Shown piece after piece: positions 34,962-47,129 of a stretch of 64,000 nt of DNA. Each line of letters opens with the position of its first letter. Position 1 is the first letter of the stretch. Source of the DNA: Sistotremastrum niveocremeum HHB9708 (lineage: Eukaryota > Basidiomycota > Agaricomycetes > Sistotremastrales > Sistotremastraceae); NCBI GenBank assembly GCA_001630475.1, contig KV419420.1, positions 1-64,000 of the forward strand, given 5' to 3'. The translations under genes and the position numbers were made by a program. Under the pieces are notes generated by a model that saw only the letters and a program-made list of their open reading frames with translations, did not search any database and was not told the DNA's origin.

Positions 34962-36064
34962 CTACAAGCACTGATAATAATAAGGAGGAGAGACCGCAGA
35001 GCACGTCGCCGGCGGTGCACAAGTAGTAGGTCCAGTATACCCATTTCCACCTAAATTCTACTTGTCAGAAAGTGTATGGACCGTTCAGCACGTAAACCTA
35101 CCGCACTGTCCATATTTTGTCTGGGTGGCTCCGGACGATGTCGTAGTAGAGGTTTTGGTGCTGCTGGTCGTCGTCGAAGTCGTCTTCGTCGAAGTAGTGG
35201 TAGTGGTAGACTTCGAGCTTGTAGTCGTCGTAGATTTGCTAGAGGTGGTGGTGCTTGACTTGGAAGTCGTAGTGCTCGATTTAGAGGTAGTGGTAGAGCT
35301 CGATGAACCGAGATAGCTCGAGTAGTTGGGAGAGTTTGCGCTGCTGAAGATCTCGCCCCAGAATCCGACTGTTAATCGCATCAGAAAAATAATCAATAAA
35401 ATCGATTCGGATAACTGACAGTCGTCATGCTCGTTGAAGTTGCTGGCAGCGTTTGACGGAGTATCGACGGCTTCATTGCCTGGAAAATATTGTTAATCAG
35501 TTGATCGGGACATGGACAAGAATTACTCACTGATGACCCAAGCGACGACGGGCGATCCAGTAGTATCCAAACTACCACCTTGCCAGCTGGTGCAGTTCTG
35601 GCATCGATAGATCCATTTCCAAGCAGTAGCGTTCACGGATGACTGAAGGGTCGTGATCGTGGGTCCAGCATAGACGGTCGGTTGAACATATCCACTACAA
35701 TCGTCGAGTCAGACCATCGGAATTCCTGCGGCAAAAAATAGAAATGAACTCACGTTGTATAACGAGGGCTGAACACAATCGAGTTCGCATTCGGCCAAGC
35801 AACAAGCAACAAATTATCAGCCATCTGTCCCCCAAGCGCAATTCCGACCCATTTATTAGCGATAGGAGCGATAATCTCTCCAATGAACTCCGTAGCTAAA
35901 GAACCAGTCGATCCAGCAGGAGGAAGGACGAATCCATAGGTAACGCCATGAACGGATTCAGTGATTCCTTGGAAAGTGATCCCGCTGTCCGTGTAAGATG
36001 AGCTCTGAGCCAGAGCTACGCCGACGAGAGGGAGCAGAGAAATGAGTGAGCGGAAGGAGAGCAT
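34962..36064 (-). CDS. Secreted AA8 cytochrome domain protein with CBM1
   Basis: A signal peptide (MLSFRSLISLLPLVGVALAQ) leads into a cellobiose-dehydrogenase-type cytochrome b (DOMON/AA8) domain: ALGGQMADNLLLVAWPN carries the likely methionine haem ligand, YRCQNCTSW is conserved, and NEHDDFGFW, restored by an intron near 35370-35420, carries the likely histidine ligand. A Ser/Thr/Lys linker (35130-35310) follows, then a CBM1 cellulose-binding module (TKYGQCGGNGYTGPTTC) whose coding is split by an intron and which ends in YYQCL. No flavin dehydrogenase domain is present, so this matches the stand-alone carbohydrate-binding cytochrome known from Phanerochaete, not full cellobiose dehydrogenase. 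It is thought to pass electrons at the cellulose surface, for instance to lytic polysaccharide monooxygenases. Confidence 0.9.
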
Positions 36065-37486
36065 GGTAGATTAGCTACTGAACAGTCTGTGGAGCTGATT
36101 CGAATCAGCTTATAACCTCGAGCCTGACGATCCCATAGAAGCTTTCGAGAAGATGACCACTCAAGCTACACTCGAAATTGCAAGAGTCGGTGCGAAGTAC
36201 GCCCGACGAAATAAGTTTTGTCGTTCAAAAGGCGTCAAGGCGATGGACGAAGTGATGACATTTTAGTGTTCCGAAAGCTTCCTCGACTCCTAAGCGACCC
36301 AATTAGAACAGCAGAGTTACATCTGATCGCTTTGCTTCCGCAAGATGATCCGAGGCAAAAACCTGAAAAATATTCGGTCAGCGACGCACACTTCGACGAG
36401 ACTATTTTCCGACCACAAGCGAAAGCTCTCCAGCTCAAAGGTCAATGTATGGAACCAAAGAAGCTACATCCAACCGACGAAACAGCCGAAGAGCGTCTGT
36501 GCGGAGCCTAGATTTCGGCAATACCGCGCTATTCCAAAATCGGATGACTGTCATGCCAAATTTGGAAGCGCTCCACTGGAAACTAAATATAGTGAAGTCG
36601 TATGCTCGATGAGTGGGGCTAGAGCGTGATCTTCATCCTCCGGATTTATCATCGCAACATCCGACATATAGCCCAACATCGTGACAAGCGAGACTGCACT
36701 GGACAATCAGAATTTATTTGTATTCCGTATTTGGCTTTATACGCTTCGAAAATCGAGAAGAGATGTAGCTAAAGAATCATTTTGATAAATAATCCTCGGA
36801 ACAACACCTTCAGTCCTTTGGTTTACCCGAAGACTTCCAGTTCAAGTCTCGTGAGCACCAAACGATCTCGTTTCGGCAGCATCGAATTAGAGTGCCCGAA
36901 ATTCGGCGAGTCACGCCATTATGGGCGAATCGTAGTGCAGATGTAAGTTACTTGACATCGAAGTCTGATGCAGACGTAAAGTAAACAAACACAGCGACTC
37001 GGTTCGGGGTGGAGATTTGCACCTACTACGATCAACCTCGGACTAGGACGTCCAGCATTTTGTGATAACAGGAACAAAAACCCTCCATAAGGCCCAGGGA
37101 AATTTCGATTCAATGATCTACTACACTCGGTACAAGCCGAACATATGTCTGGAATTACTTACTAGACGTGCAGCCTAACCGCTCGCTAAGTTGAATCTGT
37201 TGTTCCTCGCGGTCACTCTAGGCCGTAGAGAGCGTTCAAAAACCGCACAAGAATTCACTCGTGTTCCGAGGTCGAGGAAAGCAGCAGGGTATAGCGACGA
37301 CGAAAGAGCGAATTTCGGGAATAATTCTGCACGCAACGTTGTCAGAGCCACACTCAAAGCTGTTTCAATAGATAGCATAAGTCCTAAGTAGAATGTCCAA
37401 ACAGATAGCATATGTACTAAATAGAATGTCCAACAACAACAACGATAGGTATAATGTTACTGTACTAATAGTAAAATTAAAATAAA
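36065..37486. other. Intergenic, nothing recognised
   Basis: The segment lies between the start of the AA8-CBM1 gene and the 3' end of the amylase gene. The phrase CTAACCGCTCGCTAAG near 37175 recalls the telomere-like unit but stands alone. No gene is supported. Confidence 0.4.
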
Positions 37487-40158
37487 TTACGGTGCAGGTC
37501 CATTCCAACTATCATGTTGAACCAACGCTCCCCCAGCAGCCCCAGTATCCAGCGACCTATTCGGATCATACTCCCACGTAACAGCCCCATTCTGAATCCG
37601 AATATACTTATACTGGAAACTCGTACTCGCTGGAATATCTGTAACAAGACAATCAATACATCGCATATCGCCAAATCAAATGAACATCTCACTTATCGTA
37701 ACAGACCACGTGGGATATCCCGCTGACGAAAGTGGTATCGCATTCGTAGTCGACCAACTGGAAAGCGCGGGTATGGATCCGGTGATGAATATGTTCTCTC
37801 CGTAGTTCGTGGTGGCGGTAACGTCAAACGTCACCGCTACAGCGGATGTTGTCCCCATCTGTCCAGTATGCAACGCAATCGCGGTTCGTGCTGGTACTGT
37901 CAACGAGACCTTTCCACCGGATACGACGTACCTAACAAATCATCAGCATACAATGATTACTAAAGACACGAGACACCTACGCTGCACCGGAACATTTGCC
38001 TCCTGAAGCGGCGCTTCCGCTAGCAACATCGCAATAACTACCAGCAGGCAAGGAAGTCGTGAACGAAGATGTCCAAGTCGAATCTTGATTATTAATAGCG
38101 ACGAATCCCAAAGCTCCTAATAATCACGCATTAATCAAACGAAACAATATATCATCGAAGTCGACGAACCTCGACCAAAGGCGACTTGCTGAGACGACGG
38201 AGCAACGTAATTAGTCACCGCAGAACTCGGACCAACATAGTTCCGGAAGCCAACAAGACCAGCGATAGCAGACCAGCGATGCTGACATAACCTATGATGT
38301 ATGATTATTGAACAACGTAAGAGGCTGGTGCGGGAGTATCGACATACCATCCGTTCGTTCCGCCGGCGCCGTAACAAGTTCCGGTGCCTGCATAAGATTG
38401 AGAACGTGTTAACAAGACGACTGCGTAGCCAACGTACCGTTATTCGGAGAGCCCTGATCGGTATTGGAGAAGGTATAACCAGAAAGGACGGTGGGCGTTC
38501 CATAAGGATATGCGCTATAAAGATTAAAGAAGATAAGTCCGGAGATCGCTCCATGCAAGGAAAGCTACGAACAGCATGAACACGTGTGCCAGCGTATAGG
38601 TATTCGACGGAGAATTATAATTGAGTGATCCTCCGCTCTGAGCAGTTCGTTGGTCAGTTAAGGCACATTCGGAAGTTGCCGAGTAAACTGACCCTTTCGG
38701 TATCGTGATCGGCGACGAAGATGTTCGCCTGTGACGAGGAGACCCAACCTAATGACATATGAGCTTCATAATACTGATCGTGGAAGATACTTACCGCCGG
38801 TATTTATCGAGTTCACCATGCCGGACAATCCGGACGAAGACAATGCGGTCTGGATGGTGGAGGCAAATCGGAATCTAGATAAACGGAAGCATGAGAGCAT
38901 TATCGTCGAAGGAAATAAGGACGAACTCCATAACGTCGCCTAAATGATACACATAGATGAATAAGAGAACCCGTCAAGATATTGAATATCACTAACCATT
39001 TTGGACATATTCGGCCGGCGTCACCGGCTGACCAGCTCCCCAAATGACTTCCTGTGTGATGTACGGTCTTCCTCCAGCCTGAGTATTCGCGACTCTTCCA
39101 AGGATAATCTTGATATCATTATAATTGATACCTTAGGCGCATATAAGCGTCCAACAGGCACAAAAGCGAACGAAATGGTACTTTTAGAGGCGTCGAGTCG
39201 GAATCCATCGACGCCGAGACTGAGGAGATCGTTCGCGTAAACGGCAAGTCTTGATTTCACCGTCGCATCGGTATCCGTTGCGAGATCTGCCAATCCGTCG
39301 AGTTCACAAGTCCAGACTTCCGTAGCGTTGTTATAGTCGTCTACGAGAAATCAGAGCATGATCTTTGAGTAACGGTAATAACTAACCGATTTGATTATCC
39401 GGTGTACCTGAAAGCAAGTGAATTCAAATGAAGAAATTGAAGGCGCATATATGCTTACCGCAATTGGTGTGGAAGTCGGTCGACGCATATATGCCAGGGT
39501 AGTTGAATTTCGCTCGAGGGAAATAAGGAATCAATTTCGTTACGTGATGTACTAGAACTCACTGAATGCTGAATGATGCAGAGTGTAAGTTATTCGCAGA
39601 CAACGAGTCATAAGAAGCACGCACAACTGCCAGCTACACCGACTCCGCCGCTGATACCAGCCATGTGATTCCATATCGTGTCTAGGAAAAGCGAATACCG
39701 AGAACGTAAATAACGAATATGGGTTATGAGACAGGTTCACTGGGCGCGTACCTGCAATTACACCAACACCCGCAGCATGACACGTCTGAATCATCGACTG
39801 ATATTGCGCCCTTGTACCTCTCTTCGACTCAATAATATAAGACACCGGCTGATAATCGGTCCACCATTGCGCCCCTTGAATGTGTTCCTGAGCCGGCGAG
39901 ACCTGCACGTAACCGTATCCAGCTGGACCGATGAACGAAGTGCATTCAGCAGCGATGGAAGCCCAAGACCATTGAAACATCTGGATGATGACATCTGCAT
40001 ACGAAATAAGCCTGGGCAAATTTTCCTCTGGTGAAAAGCGAACCATTTGTCTTGCTAGGCTGTCGGGTGACCAAAGGTGAGCTCAACGTTGTCGGGAGCG
40101 AAAGCAACGTGATAGATAGCAGCGCCAGCGCTGTCTGGATGAACGAGGGGATAGGCAT
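37487..40158 (-). CDS. Secreted alpha-amylase, GH13 with C-terminal CBM20
   Basis: The start at 40158 gives a signal peptide ([19 protein letters not shown]). Many short exons join to give the GH13 conserved regions: region I DTIWNHM, region [10 protein letters not shown] with the catalytic nucleophile Asp, region [12 protein letters not shown] with the acid/base Glu, and region [13 protein letters not shown] with the transition-state Asp. The early [14 protein letters not shown] and [13 protein letters not shown] are typical of the GH13_32 subfamily. The C-terminal exons form a CBM20 starch-binding domain ([17 protein letters not shown], then WEYDPNRS). All catalytic residues are visible, so an active starch-degrading exoenzyme is expected. 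It shares orientation with the AA8-CBM1 gene upstream. Confidence 0.9.
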
Positions 40159-40994
40159 AGCGATGTGATGGAAGGAAGAGAGGGGATGCAGACGAGGGCG
40201 GGGATTCTTTCTGAAGCCTTTATAGAAAATCTAAAATAGCTGAGTTCAGAATGGAAAGAACCGGATCCGTCAAGTGACATGATGACGTACAAATTAGTTC
40301 ACTAAACCGTTATTTCTTCATGCCCGCCGCTCGCAATATTTTCCCTCTGATGCGCCCATTTCTCTTCGAGCTTCAAGAGTCATCAAAGTGATCGGCCGAA
40401 CGTTCAAAGCAAAACTAGGAAAGGCCTAGATCGCTAAGGGTAACATCCAAAACGAAAAAGGGCGATATGCAGTCCCCCATTCAACGGAGTCGAAGAATTT
40501 CCATATACGGCGGTGTTGAACATCGATGCGCCGCATAGGCTATTCCAGGAGACGCGCCATACAGTGCTTGAGAGCGGCGAATTGGTCGAAGTGTTGGAAT
40601 TGCATGGCTACGAATGCTGCGACACGTGATGGTTCGATGAAGAAGAGCTGCCGATGGCATGACCTGACAGGAGGAGAAGAGGGCTCCGACTCGGCGATAA
40701 CGGCGGATTCACTCCAAGCCGCGACCGGCACCGTTTACATAAGCTTTTTCTGCTCGAAAAATCAGGCACGGTCACTGAAGCAGGCACCGATCTCTTATTT
40801 TCCGTGCCGGGCAATTTCTTGAGGATTGTTCCAGGCCAAAAACTGAAACACGGAAACTCTAGGTTCCGGAGCTCAGGCACATCATGTTCTTCCGGTGTCT
40901 CCGAACCTTCATGCTAACTTTATTTGTAGCATTGAGGTCGACTAGAATGAGTCAAAACAATGACTATCAGACCATCGTCTTGAAGGCTCAGTAC

Positions 40995-41017
40995 GGTATA
41001 TATATATATATATATAT
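40995..41017. repeat. TA dinucleotide microsatellite
   Basis: About eleven TA units stand in a row. It is a simple repeat with no sign of function. Confidence 0.9.
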
Positions 41018-41212
41018 GCTCAAATGGGAGAAAACCTCGTTATGAAAGCAACCAATTCTTCATGATCGCCAATGATATGGACTCATCAAGTACAGCCACC
41101 AACGCTCTCTGAGCATCTTTAACAACATCATACTGTACCCATACAACTTCTCTTCGAACTCTTGGTCTACGCCGCAAGTAAATCCTCATCATGGAAATCC
41201 GGAGATCACACA

Positions 41213-41341
41213 TCACACCCCTCTCTTCAATCTCTTCAATACAGGTAACCTATGACCAACACGATTCAACATACTCTGTAATCCAGCTAATTCCGCACCC
41301 ACGACGAGGACTCGCAGAGGAGGGCGTTGAGAGTCTGACAT
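41213..41341 (-). pseudogene. Relic of the N-terminus of an FAD-dependent monooxygenase
   Basis: From the ATG at 41341 the protein reads MSDSQRPPLRVLVVGAELAG, the Rossmann start of salicylate-hydroxylase-like monooxygenases, followed by GLQSMLNRVGHRLPVL. The third glycine of the expected GAGLAG is replaced by Glu, and no later exon of the enzyme (DG motif, GD motif) could be found downstream on the minus strand. It therefore looks like a decayed first exon. The family hydroxylates aromatic substrates. Confidence 0.5.
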
Positions 41342-43808
41342 TTTCAGATGTAGAAACGGCAGAGGATCCTTTGGGGCAAGCTTGATGAGTAGAGTGGATG
41401 TAGGTCGTTCGATGAGTGAGTCAACAGTCCAAGGAAGCGACGGCCCGGTTGGCATCAAGAAGCCGCCACTTGAGTTCGTATCTCGATATTGTGGAGAGAA
41501 AGTCCGGCGAATGCAAATGCTCATTCTGTTCATGATCATGGAAGAGCACGTGCGAGATAGGGGGCTTGGTTGGAGCGGAAAGCCATGATGACTTCTTGCA
41601 AGAGCTTCATTGGATGTGTCCCATACGTCCATACGCTTGATGAAGCAGCTGAACGAAAGAGCTATGTGTTTGACGCAAGCTGGAACGACGGCTGAATTCC
41701 GAATTTACCGAGCTCGGCGGTAGCCGAAGAAGCTTCCATCATCGTTCAAAATTCCATTCTCAGTACGATGCTTTCAATAATCCATCATGGGTTGTGCTCC
41801 AATCAGAATGATGTTCTATGAGCATGAACCACCCGGTAGTACAGTACGAGTACTTTATGATGATATGATACATGTAAATGTTCGGATTGCCAGGACTATC
41901 GTAAGGATAATACTACACAGGGGGAACGGACCTATATCCGCAGTGATTATACGTTGATTATACGGTGAATTCCTAACTTCTCCACTCAACAAATACTCAC
42001 TGGAGGCACTGTGATAAAACAAGAGGCACGGTCAACGTCTTCTCAGCGTAGATAAGCTGAAAGATTTGTATATATTTACACCGCTTACTCAGCATACTAT
42101 CAATGACCGTTTTTGTTTTACTCGCGGTGGGAATCAATGATGGAACACAGAGGATATTCCGAATACTGTCAAGCTATACTGCGTGGGAGTGCATAATATA
42201 CTTTCTTTGAAGATATGCTGCTCGTGTTCGACATCCTTTCACGGTTCAATCGTTGTCTCTTCAGGGCCGGTGCGCTGACGTAACTTCAATTGCCTTCGCG
42301 GTCCAGTCACTGCGGTCAGGCTGATGACGTCTCAAGTCGAATCAGCGCACAATCAATGAAGCCCACTGATGGAACATAGAGCAATGGCATTGATGATATC
42401 CTGATCAAACTATCAGTCCTTTCATCTCGTACTACCGACGACCGAACATTGTGCTTGGTAGAATCACTATCAGTGCTAGCGCGACAAGTGCCGTCATGGA
42501 GCCCCAGCGAGGACATTTTTTATTCTTTCAAGGTACGTTCATTGATCATATTCGACTCAGAACCCGGATCCAGAATCCAGATCCAGACTTTAGAACCGGA
42601 TTCTGCATGCGCATTCTCATCTCGGATCCGCTCTCCACTTCCCGACATCGATATCCGCACTCTCGCTCGGGATCCCGACTCTGAAACCGGTTTCGCATCA
42701 GCATTCCGCACAGTACAGGCTTCCGGAATCTACAACGACTGTTCTGGGTCCGTAGCGTCAGCCGTTTCCTGTCGCACCCAAGGCAGTACGGATTCCCTCT
42801 CCCAGCCGACTCAATTCATTCAACCAACCAAGGGCTCGTCGACTTGTCCCTCCCCTGATTCCAATCGATATCTACCCTTATATGGGTTATGAGAGGTGAG
42901 TTATGTCCATTGCTCGTGCCTTCGTCCACCGTCTCACAAGCAATGATCGGCCCGCCATCCATTTCTCTTGCCATCCCTAACAGTGTGGGTTTTTCGCTTT
43001 TACAGCCGAACGTGCGACGGCGCCTCATTGATCATACTCCCGTCTGGGTTCCTCCGGCATCATCTTCCATAGCTCAGATTCTTGTTTTTGAAGTTTGGTT
43101 CATTTCATTGCTGAAGCTTCTGTCAGATCTACTCTATTCGACGGGCTAACGCAGAGCTCAGTGTCTGCAGTTTGTATTCCGCCATTCGGGTGACGTCTCT
43201 GCAACGGTCCCCGATATCCTGGCCACCATAGAACGTAGCAATGAAAACGTGCTTACACCGAAGGTAATATTCTACATTCTACGAGACTCTGAACTGACCT
43301 GATGTTCAGGCTACTCGCGGAATCAGTGTCGGCTGAGATCCAGATAAAGATTCACACCTCGGCCGCCTCAAGCTACCTGGACAAGTCGCCTTGCTCTTCA
43401 ACCCTCACGTTATCAATGGGCTAGGTCGTTCATTGTTATGCAGCAATGGCGAAACAATTGCAGATGGTGCGCGTGCTTCTCTTTTCAGTTGCAATCCAAT
43501 TTAACAACAAGCTAGGCATCGTGCTCGAGGTCCCCGATCGGCTTGGATGGGCCGTCGTGAGCTTAGTTTTGTTTAGTTCGGCGTGCTCTCCCACAACTAT
43601 TTCTTTCTTATGCCTCCCTGTCGACAGAGGATCCCGGCAGGAATGGCATCTATAGCATGAGAAGTCGCAGTGAAATCCCTAGGATGAAGCATCCAAGCCC
43701 GTTACATTGTAGTTTAGAGAACATGTACAGCAAATCCAAGCTCAACCAAAACACACACAATATATATACCAACACAACATCTTTTTCTACGAGAGAGACA
43801 TGGATTCC

Positions 43809-45611
43809 TCAGGATTCGCCGATCATTGATTCCGACCCAGAAGATGTACAATCGCTGAGATCCTCACCAAACAGCTCTGCAGATAGACGGCGTAATTCGG
43901 CAGTGTCCATTGCTGGGAGAGTGGGTTCGAACGTCAACGGGCTATTGCTACTCCACGCGTGCCCAAAAGTGTGACCAGAGTTGGGACTCCGTGGAACGTG
44001 ACTTGCGGGATCGTAGCTGGTGGGAGAATGGCTGGACGGAGGGACGTCGGGTTGGGCCAGAGACTCGGAAAGGTCGAGCAGAGGCGACGAGGTACGGAAG
44101 CCCAGTGCAGTCGTGGATTGGACTGAGCGATCGCACCAGCCTTCCGTTAATCGGACTGACTGACCGCACCAGGGTTCGGTGGATTTGACTGCGTGAAGAG
44201 GATACGGTGGAGGTAAGGCTGAACACGGCTCACCCACAGGTTATCCGTGATCCGGATCCTCAGGTATGAGCACTCTCGAAACTCAAACCCAGATCCGGAC
44301 CCTATCCGGAGCCGTTTTATCCGGATCCGCGGGATCCGAACCCGCGGATTGAGCCGTATCCGTTCCGATCGATCCGAGGATCACGGATGATCCACGGAAA
44401 TGATATATTTTAATGATTTTTATATTCGATTATTTTAATTACTATTTTATATAATTTATTTACTATTTTCCGACAGCCTACCTCAGCCCTCCAGCACTAC
44501 ATCCAACCTCTGAACCAGCCATCCATCCCCTAATTCACTTTCAATCCATCCCATTCTTCTTCCAGAGGTAATCCTAAGTCTCTTTGACAGTGTTGAGATG
44601 CTGAAGGAGGCTGCTGATGATGAGGAAGGGGGTGGATGCGCGAGATGTTGCTGGATGGTGGTGAAGGGAGAGGCCGAGTTCGAAGTGCTGAGTTTGAAAT
44701 GTGTGCGCGCGGTGTTGAACGATCAATGTTTGATCGCAAAATGATCGCGAACGCAAACGAGGACAAACAAAACTCGAGTAAATAGTGGAAAAATAATATT
44801 TATATTGAATAAAATATTCGAAAATAATAAATATATTAATTATCTCGGATCCCGGATATCCGCGGGTAAGGCCGATTTCGGCGAAATCGAAACCCAGAGC
44901 CGGGCGCTATCCGGAGCCGCAGGTCACGGATATAACGGATCCGGGTCATCGCGGCTCCGGATAAGGATTTCCGCGGGTTAATCTGCGGATGACCTGGATC
45001 TGTTGTTCAGCCTTAGGTGGAGGAGCCCTGGGTGTCTCGATGGCGCACGGAATGTGCGCAGCAGGGTCATCGAGGGGAAATCCGGATGCGACAATATGAG
45101 GAGGCCATAGGGAAGGTGTAGGATGTGCTGAGAGGTCAGAGTTGAGTTTAGAAGAGAGCGGACTTATGAGCTGGAGACGTACAAGGTATCCAGACGAACT
45201 CCTTATCCATCAATTTCGGCATGGGATCGAGACAGTGGGCAATGAGGCGAAAGACGGCGAATATGTGGTTCACCCTGAGACCGTCCCCAGGATGGACAAG
45301 ATTTTCAACCATTTCCAAGATCTAGCCTATCACGTCAGTCCGGATTCGTAGTCCAGCTGGAACTGACTTACCATGTCGAGATCGGTGATCCGCAAGGCAC
45401 CGCGATGCCTTCCTTTCAACCAGCCTCGCATCTCGAGAGTATTCAGCGATTTATGGATGAGATCGACTTCGAGAACGCAGAGATAGTGCTGCGTAGAAGG
45501 CAGTTCGCAATCGAATACGTCGAAAATATCAGGGATGAATGCTGAAAATTCTTGAGCCGAGAGCGCGGAATGATGCAAAGCGACTGGGCGATTGAGTTGT
45601 TGGGTGGACAT
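43809..45611 (-). CDS. EF/EH-domain-like protein gene, interrupted by a hAT MITE
   Basis: Exon 1 (45611-45372, starting MSTQQLNRPVAL) and exon 2 (45321-45183) encode a helical region (SAFIPDIFDVFDCELP; LRVNHIFAVFRLIAHCLDP) that recalls EH/EF-type helices of basidiomycete adaptor-like proteins; this resemblance is from memory and not firm. Exon 3 starts at 45127, is Pro-rich, and is cut by a MITE (44214-45015). Without the MITE and one 8-bp duplication the four segments (240, 139, 112 and 397 nt) total 888 nt, exactly 296 codons, and the frame runs through PRAPPPYPLHAV. The host frame is otherwise open, so the insertion seems recent. With the MITE in place the protein would end early unless the element is spliced out. 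Confidence 0.65.
44214..45015. mobile_element. hAT-type MITE (802 bp) in a coding exon
   Basis: The ends are inverted repeats TAAGGCTGAACA, flanked by the perfect 8-bp duplication GGTGGAGG (44206-44213 and 45016-45023), the hallmark of hAT. The interior has AT-rich centres and, towards both ends, many GGATCC, CCGGAT and CCGCGGG words. No transposase is encoded. Confidence 0.9.
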
Positions 45612-46598
45612 TGCGACTGCGTGCTTCTTGGGCAGTGAGATGGAATGGATCATGGAATGGGTCAAATGAATCTGGGAGCGCACGCCTGGCATTTATAGCA
45701 AGTATAGCAGCATTCCAGGACGAAAGTTGAGCGTATCGACAATCCATACCTGCGACAGTCGGAAAGCTCCTTTGTTCGATCGCTTTGGGCTATTCGGGTA
45801 GAGGGGCGAGGGCGACGATGTACGGGAGGGAGTCCATCTGCATCGCCACGTCGGCAGTTCTGCCGAATTCCCATTCCAGGCTTGCCGGCAATGCCGTCTT
45901 TAGCGCCAACTACCCGAATTGTTATTCTGGGATTTTACTCGTGATCGAATTCCCCTTTTCGATACGCTTACAATCGATTCGACAGTGTAAACGACTGATG
46001 GCAAATCATGCTCCCAATCCGAGCATCATATAGGCGAATTACTATCTTCGAATGTCTCAAGGTCTATAGTCCGCAGCCAACTTTTCCCCTGCCCGCCGAA
46101 GCTTCATGACTGATACAAACACCGTCCAACCCGAGAGAACCGTTGACAACACGCGGTTTGAATGGAACTCGACGATTCGGACATCGTGGGCAGTCTGGTT
46201 TTGGAATGATGCCTGCACCCGACAATTGGAACTCAGATGGCCGAAAGGAGCGAGGCACGACATTCCAGACGACATTAGCGAGTAACCTCTGGTTGTGAAT
46301 ATCGAGTGGACATCGGAGGGCGAAGTCACTAAACCAGCAAACATCGCATACATCTGGGGTCGTAGGTGGTGACTGTCTAAAGTACAAGATATGTATCAAT
46401 ATGCGTACGTATTGTTCCGATGCATTATTTACCCGCTGAAGCGGATGTATGTGCTATTCGACGAACTAAAAGCCGCAAAGAGCACCGTCTACATTAGATA
46501 CGTTATTAGATACGTTGATCGCATAAGAATAGAGGGTATACATCATAGAAGTCAACGTTCGGCGGAATATGCTCTTCTCGGCCCTCTACAATCTAGAG
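45612..46598. other. Intergenic with one cysteine-bearing open stretch
   Basis: The promoter of the EF/EH-like gene should lie here. An open stretch on the minus strand at 46064-46399 has DVCDVCWF and CPRCPNRRVPF, reminiscent of a metal-binding protein, but I found no start context, splice support or family, so it is not called as a gene. Confidence 0.35.
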
Positions 46599-47129
46599 CT
46601 AGATTTGGCCATGTCCCAGAGGTTGGATAGCCTTTCTATCAGAGAACCCAGGGAACTCTTGCGCGTCCGAGAACTTGTAGTCGACGCTCAAAGTCCACGG
46701 AGACCATGGTAAGTGACTCTTCCGCCCGCCATAATCCAGCCTCGCCTGTTCCATCGGCTTAAAGCTCAGATCGACCTGAGCCTTCCACTCCTCTTCTCGA
46801 CGCTCGAGGGGGCTAAGGTCTGAGATATTCTCGTATTTTCTCTTATTTCCGGCGATGGAAGGAGGAATATGCTTCTCGGCCCATTTTCTCCAATACGCAG
46901 ATTCTCGACGGGCAGCCTTCGCAATATCTCTGTTAGGAGACGTTTTGCGATGCAGCCATATGTGGAACCTGGCCAGCTGTCTGGCTGTATCGACTCGAGA
47001 GGAGGGAGTTGGCCTAGTTCTAGGCCACGTTGAGCATTCGCAATGAGCGTCGATAGTCATGAATCTCACTCACTCAGCACGTGCGGACTGGTCAGACTGG
47101 GCAGAATGCATCTGGGTATCTGGTTCCAT
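46599..47129 (-). CDS. Unrecognised 156-residue protein
   Basis: Exon 1 (47129-47074, MEPDTQMHSAQSDQSAR) joins exon 2 (47013-46599) over a 60-bp GTGAGT intron; the sum is 471 nt, a whole number of codons. The protein is basic and Trp-rich (AYWRKWAEKHIPP, GGRKSHLPWSPWTLSVDY), with no signal peptide or membrane helix. It could be a DNA- or RNA-binding protein, but no known fold is recognised. It has the same orientation as its neighbours on both sides. Confidence 0.6.

Larger units (their letters stand above)
40159..43808. other. Gene-poor 3.6-kb region with a monooxygenase relic
   Basis: Apart from a TA microsatellite near 41000 and a fragment of a flavin monooxygenase at 41213-41341, no gene is supported. 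Positions 42560-42700 are rich in GGATCC/CCGGAT words similar to those in the MITE at 44214-45015. Other open stretches show no family resemblance. Confidence 0.4.

Noticed and set aside
35062-35316. Valine/glutamate-rich plus-strand frame resembling a membrane peptide
   Set aside because: It is the antisense of the Thr/Ser linker of the AA8-CBM1 protein.
42520-42892. Ser/Arg-rich frames on both strands
   Set aside because: Generated by GGATCC-type repeated words; no coding evidence.
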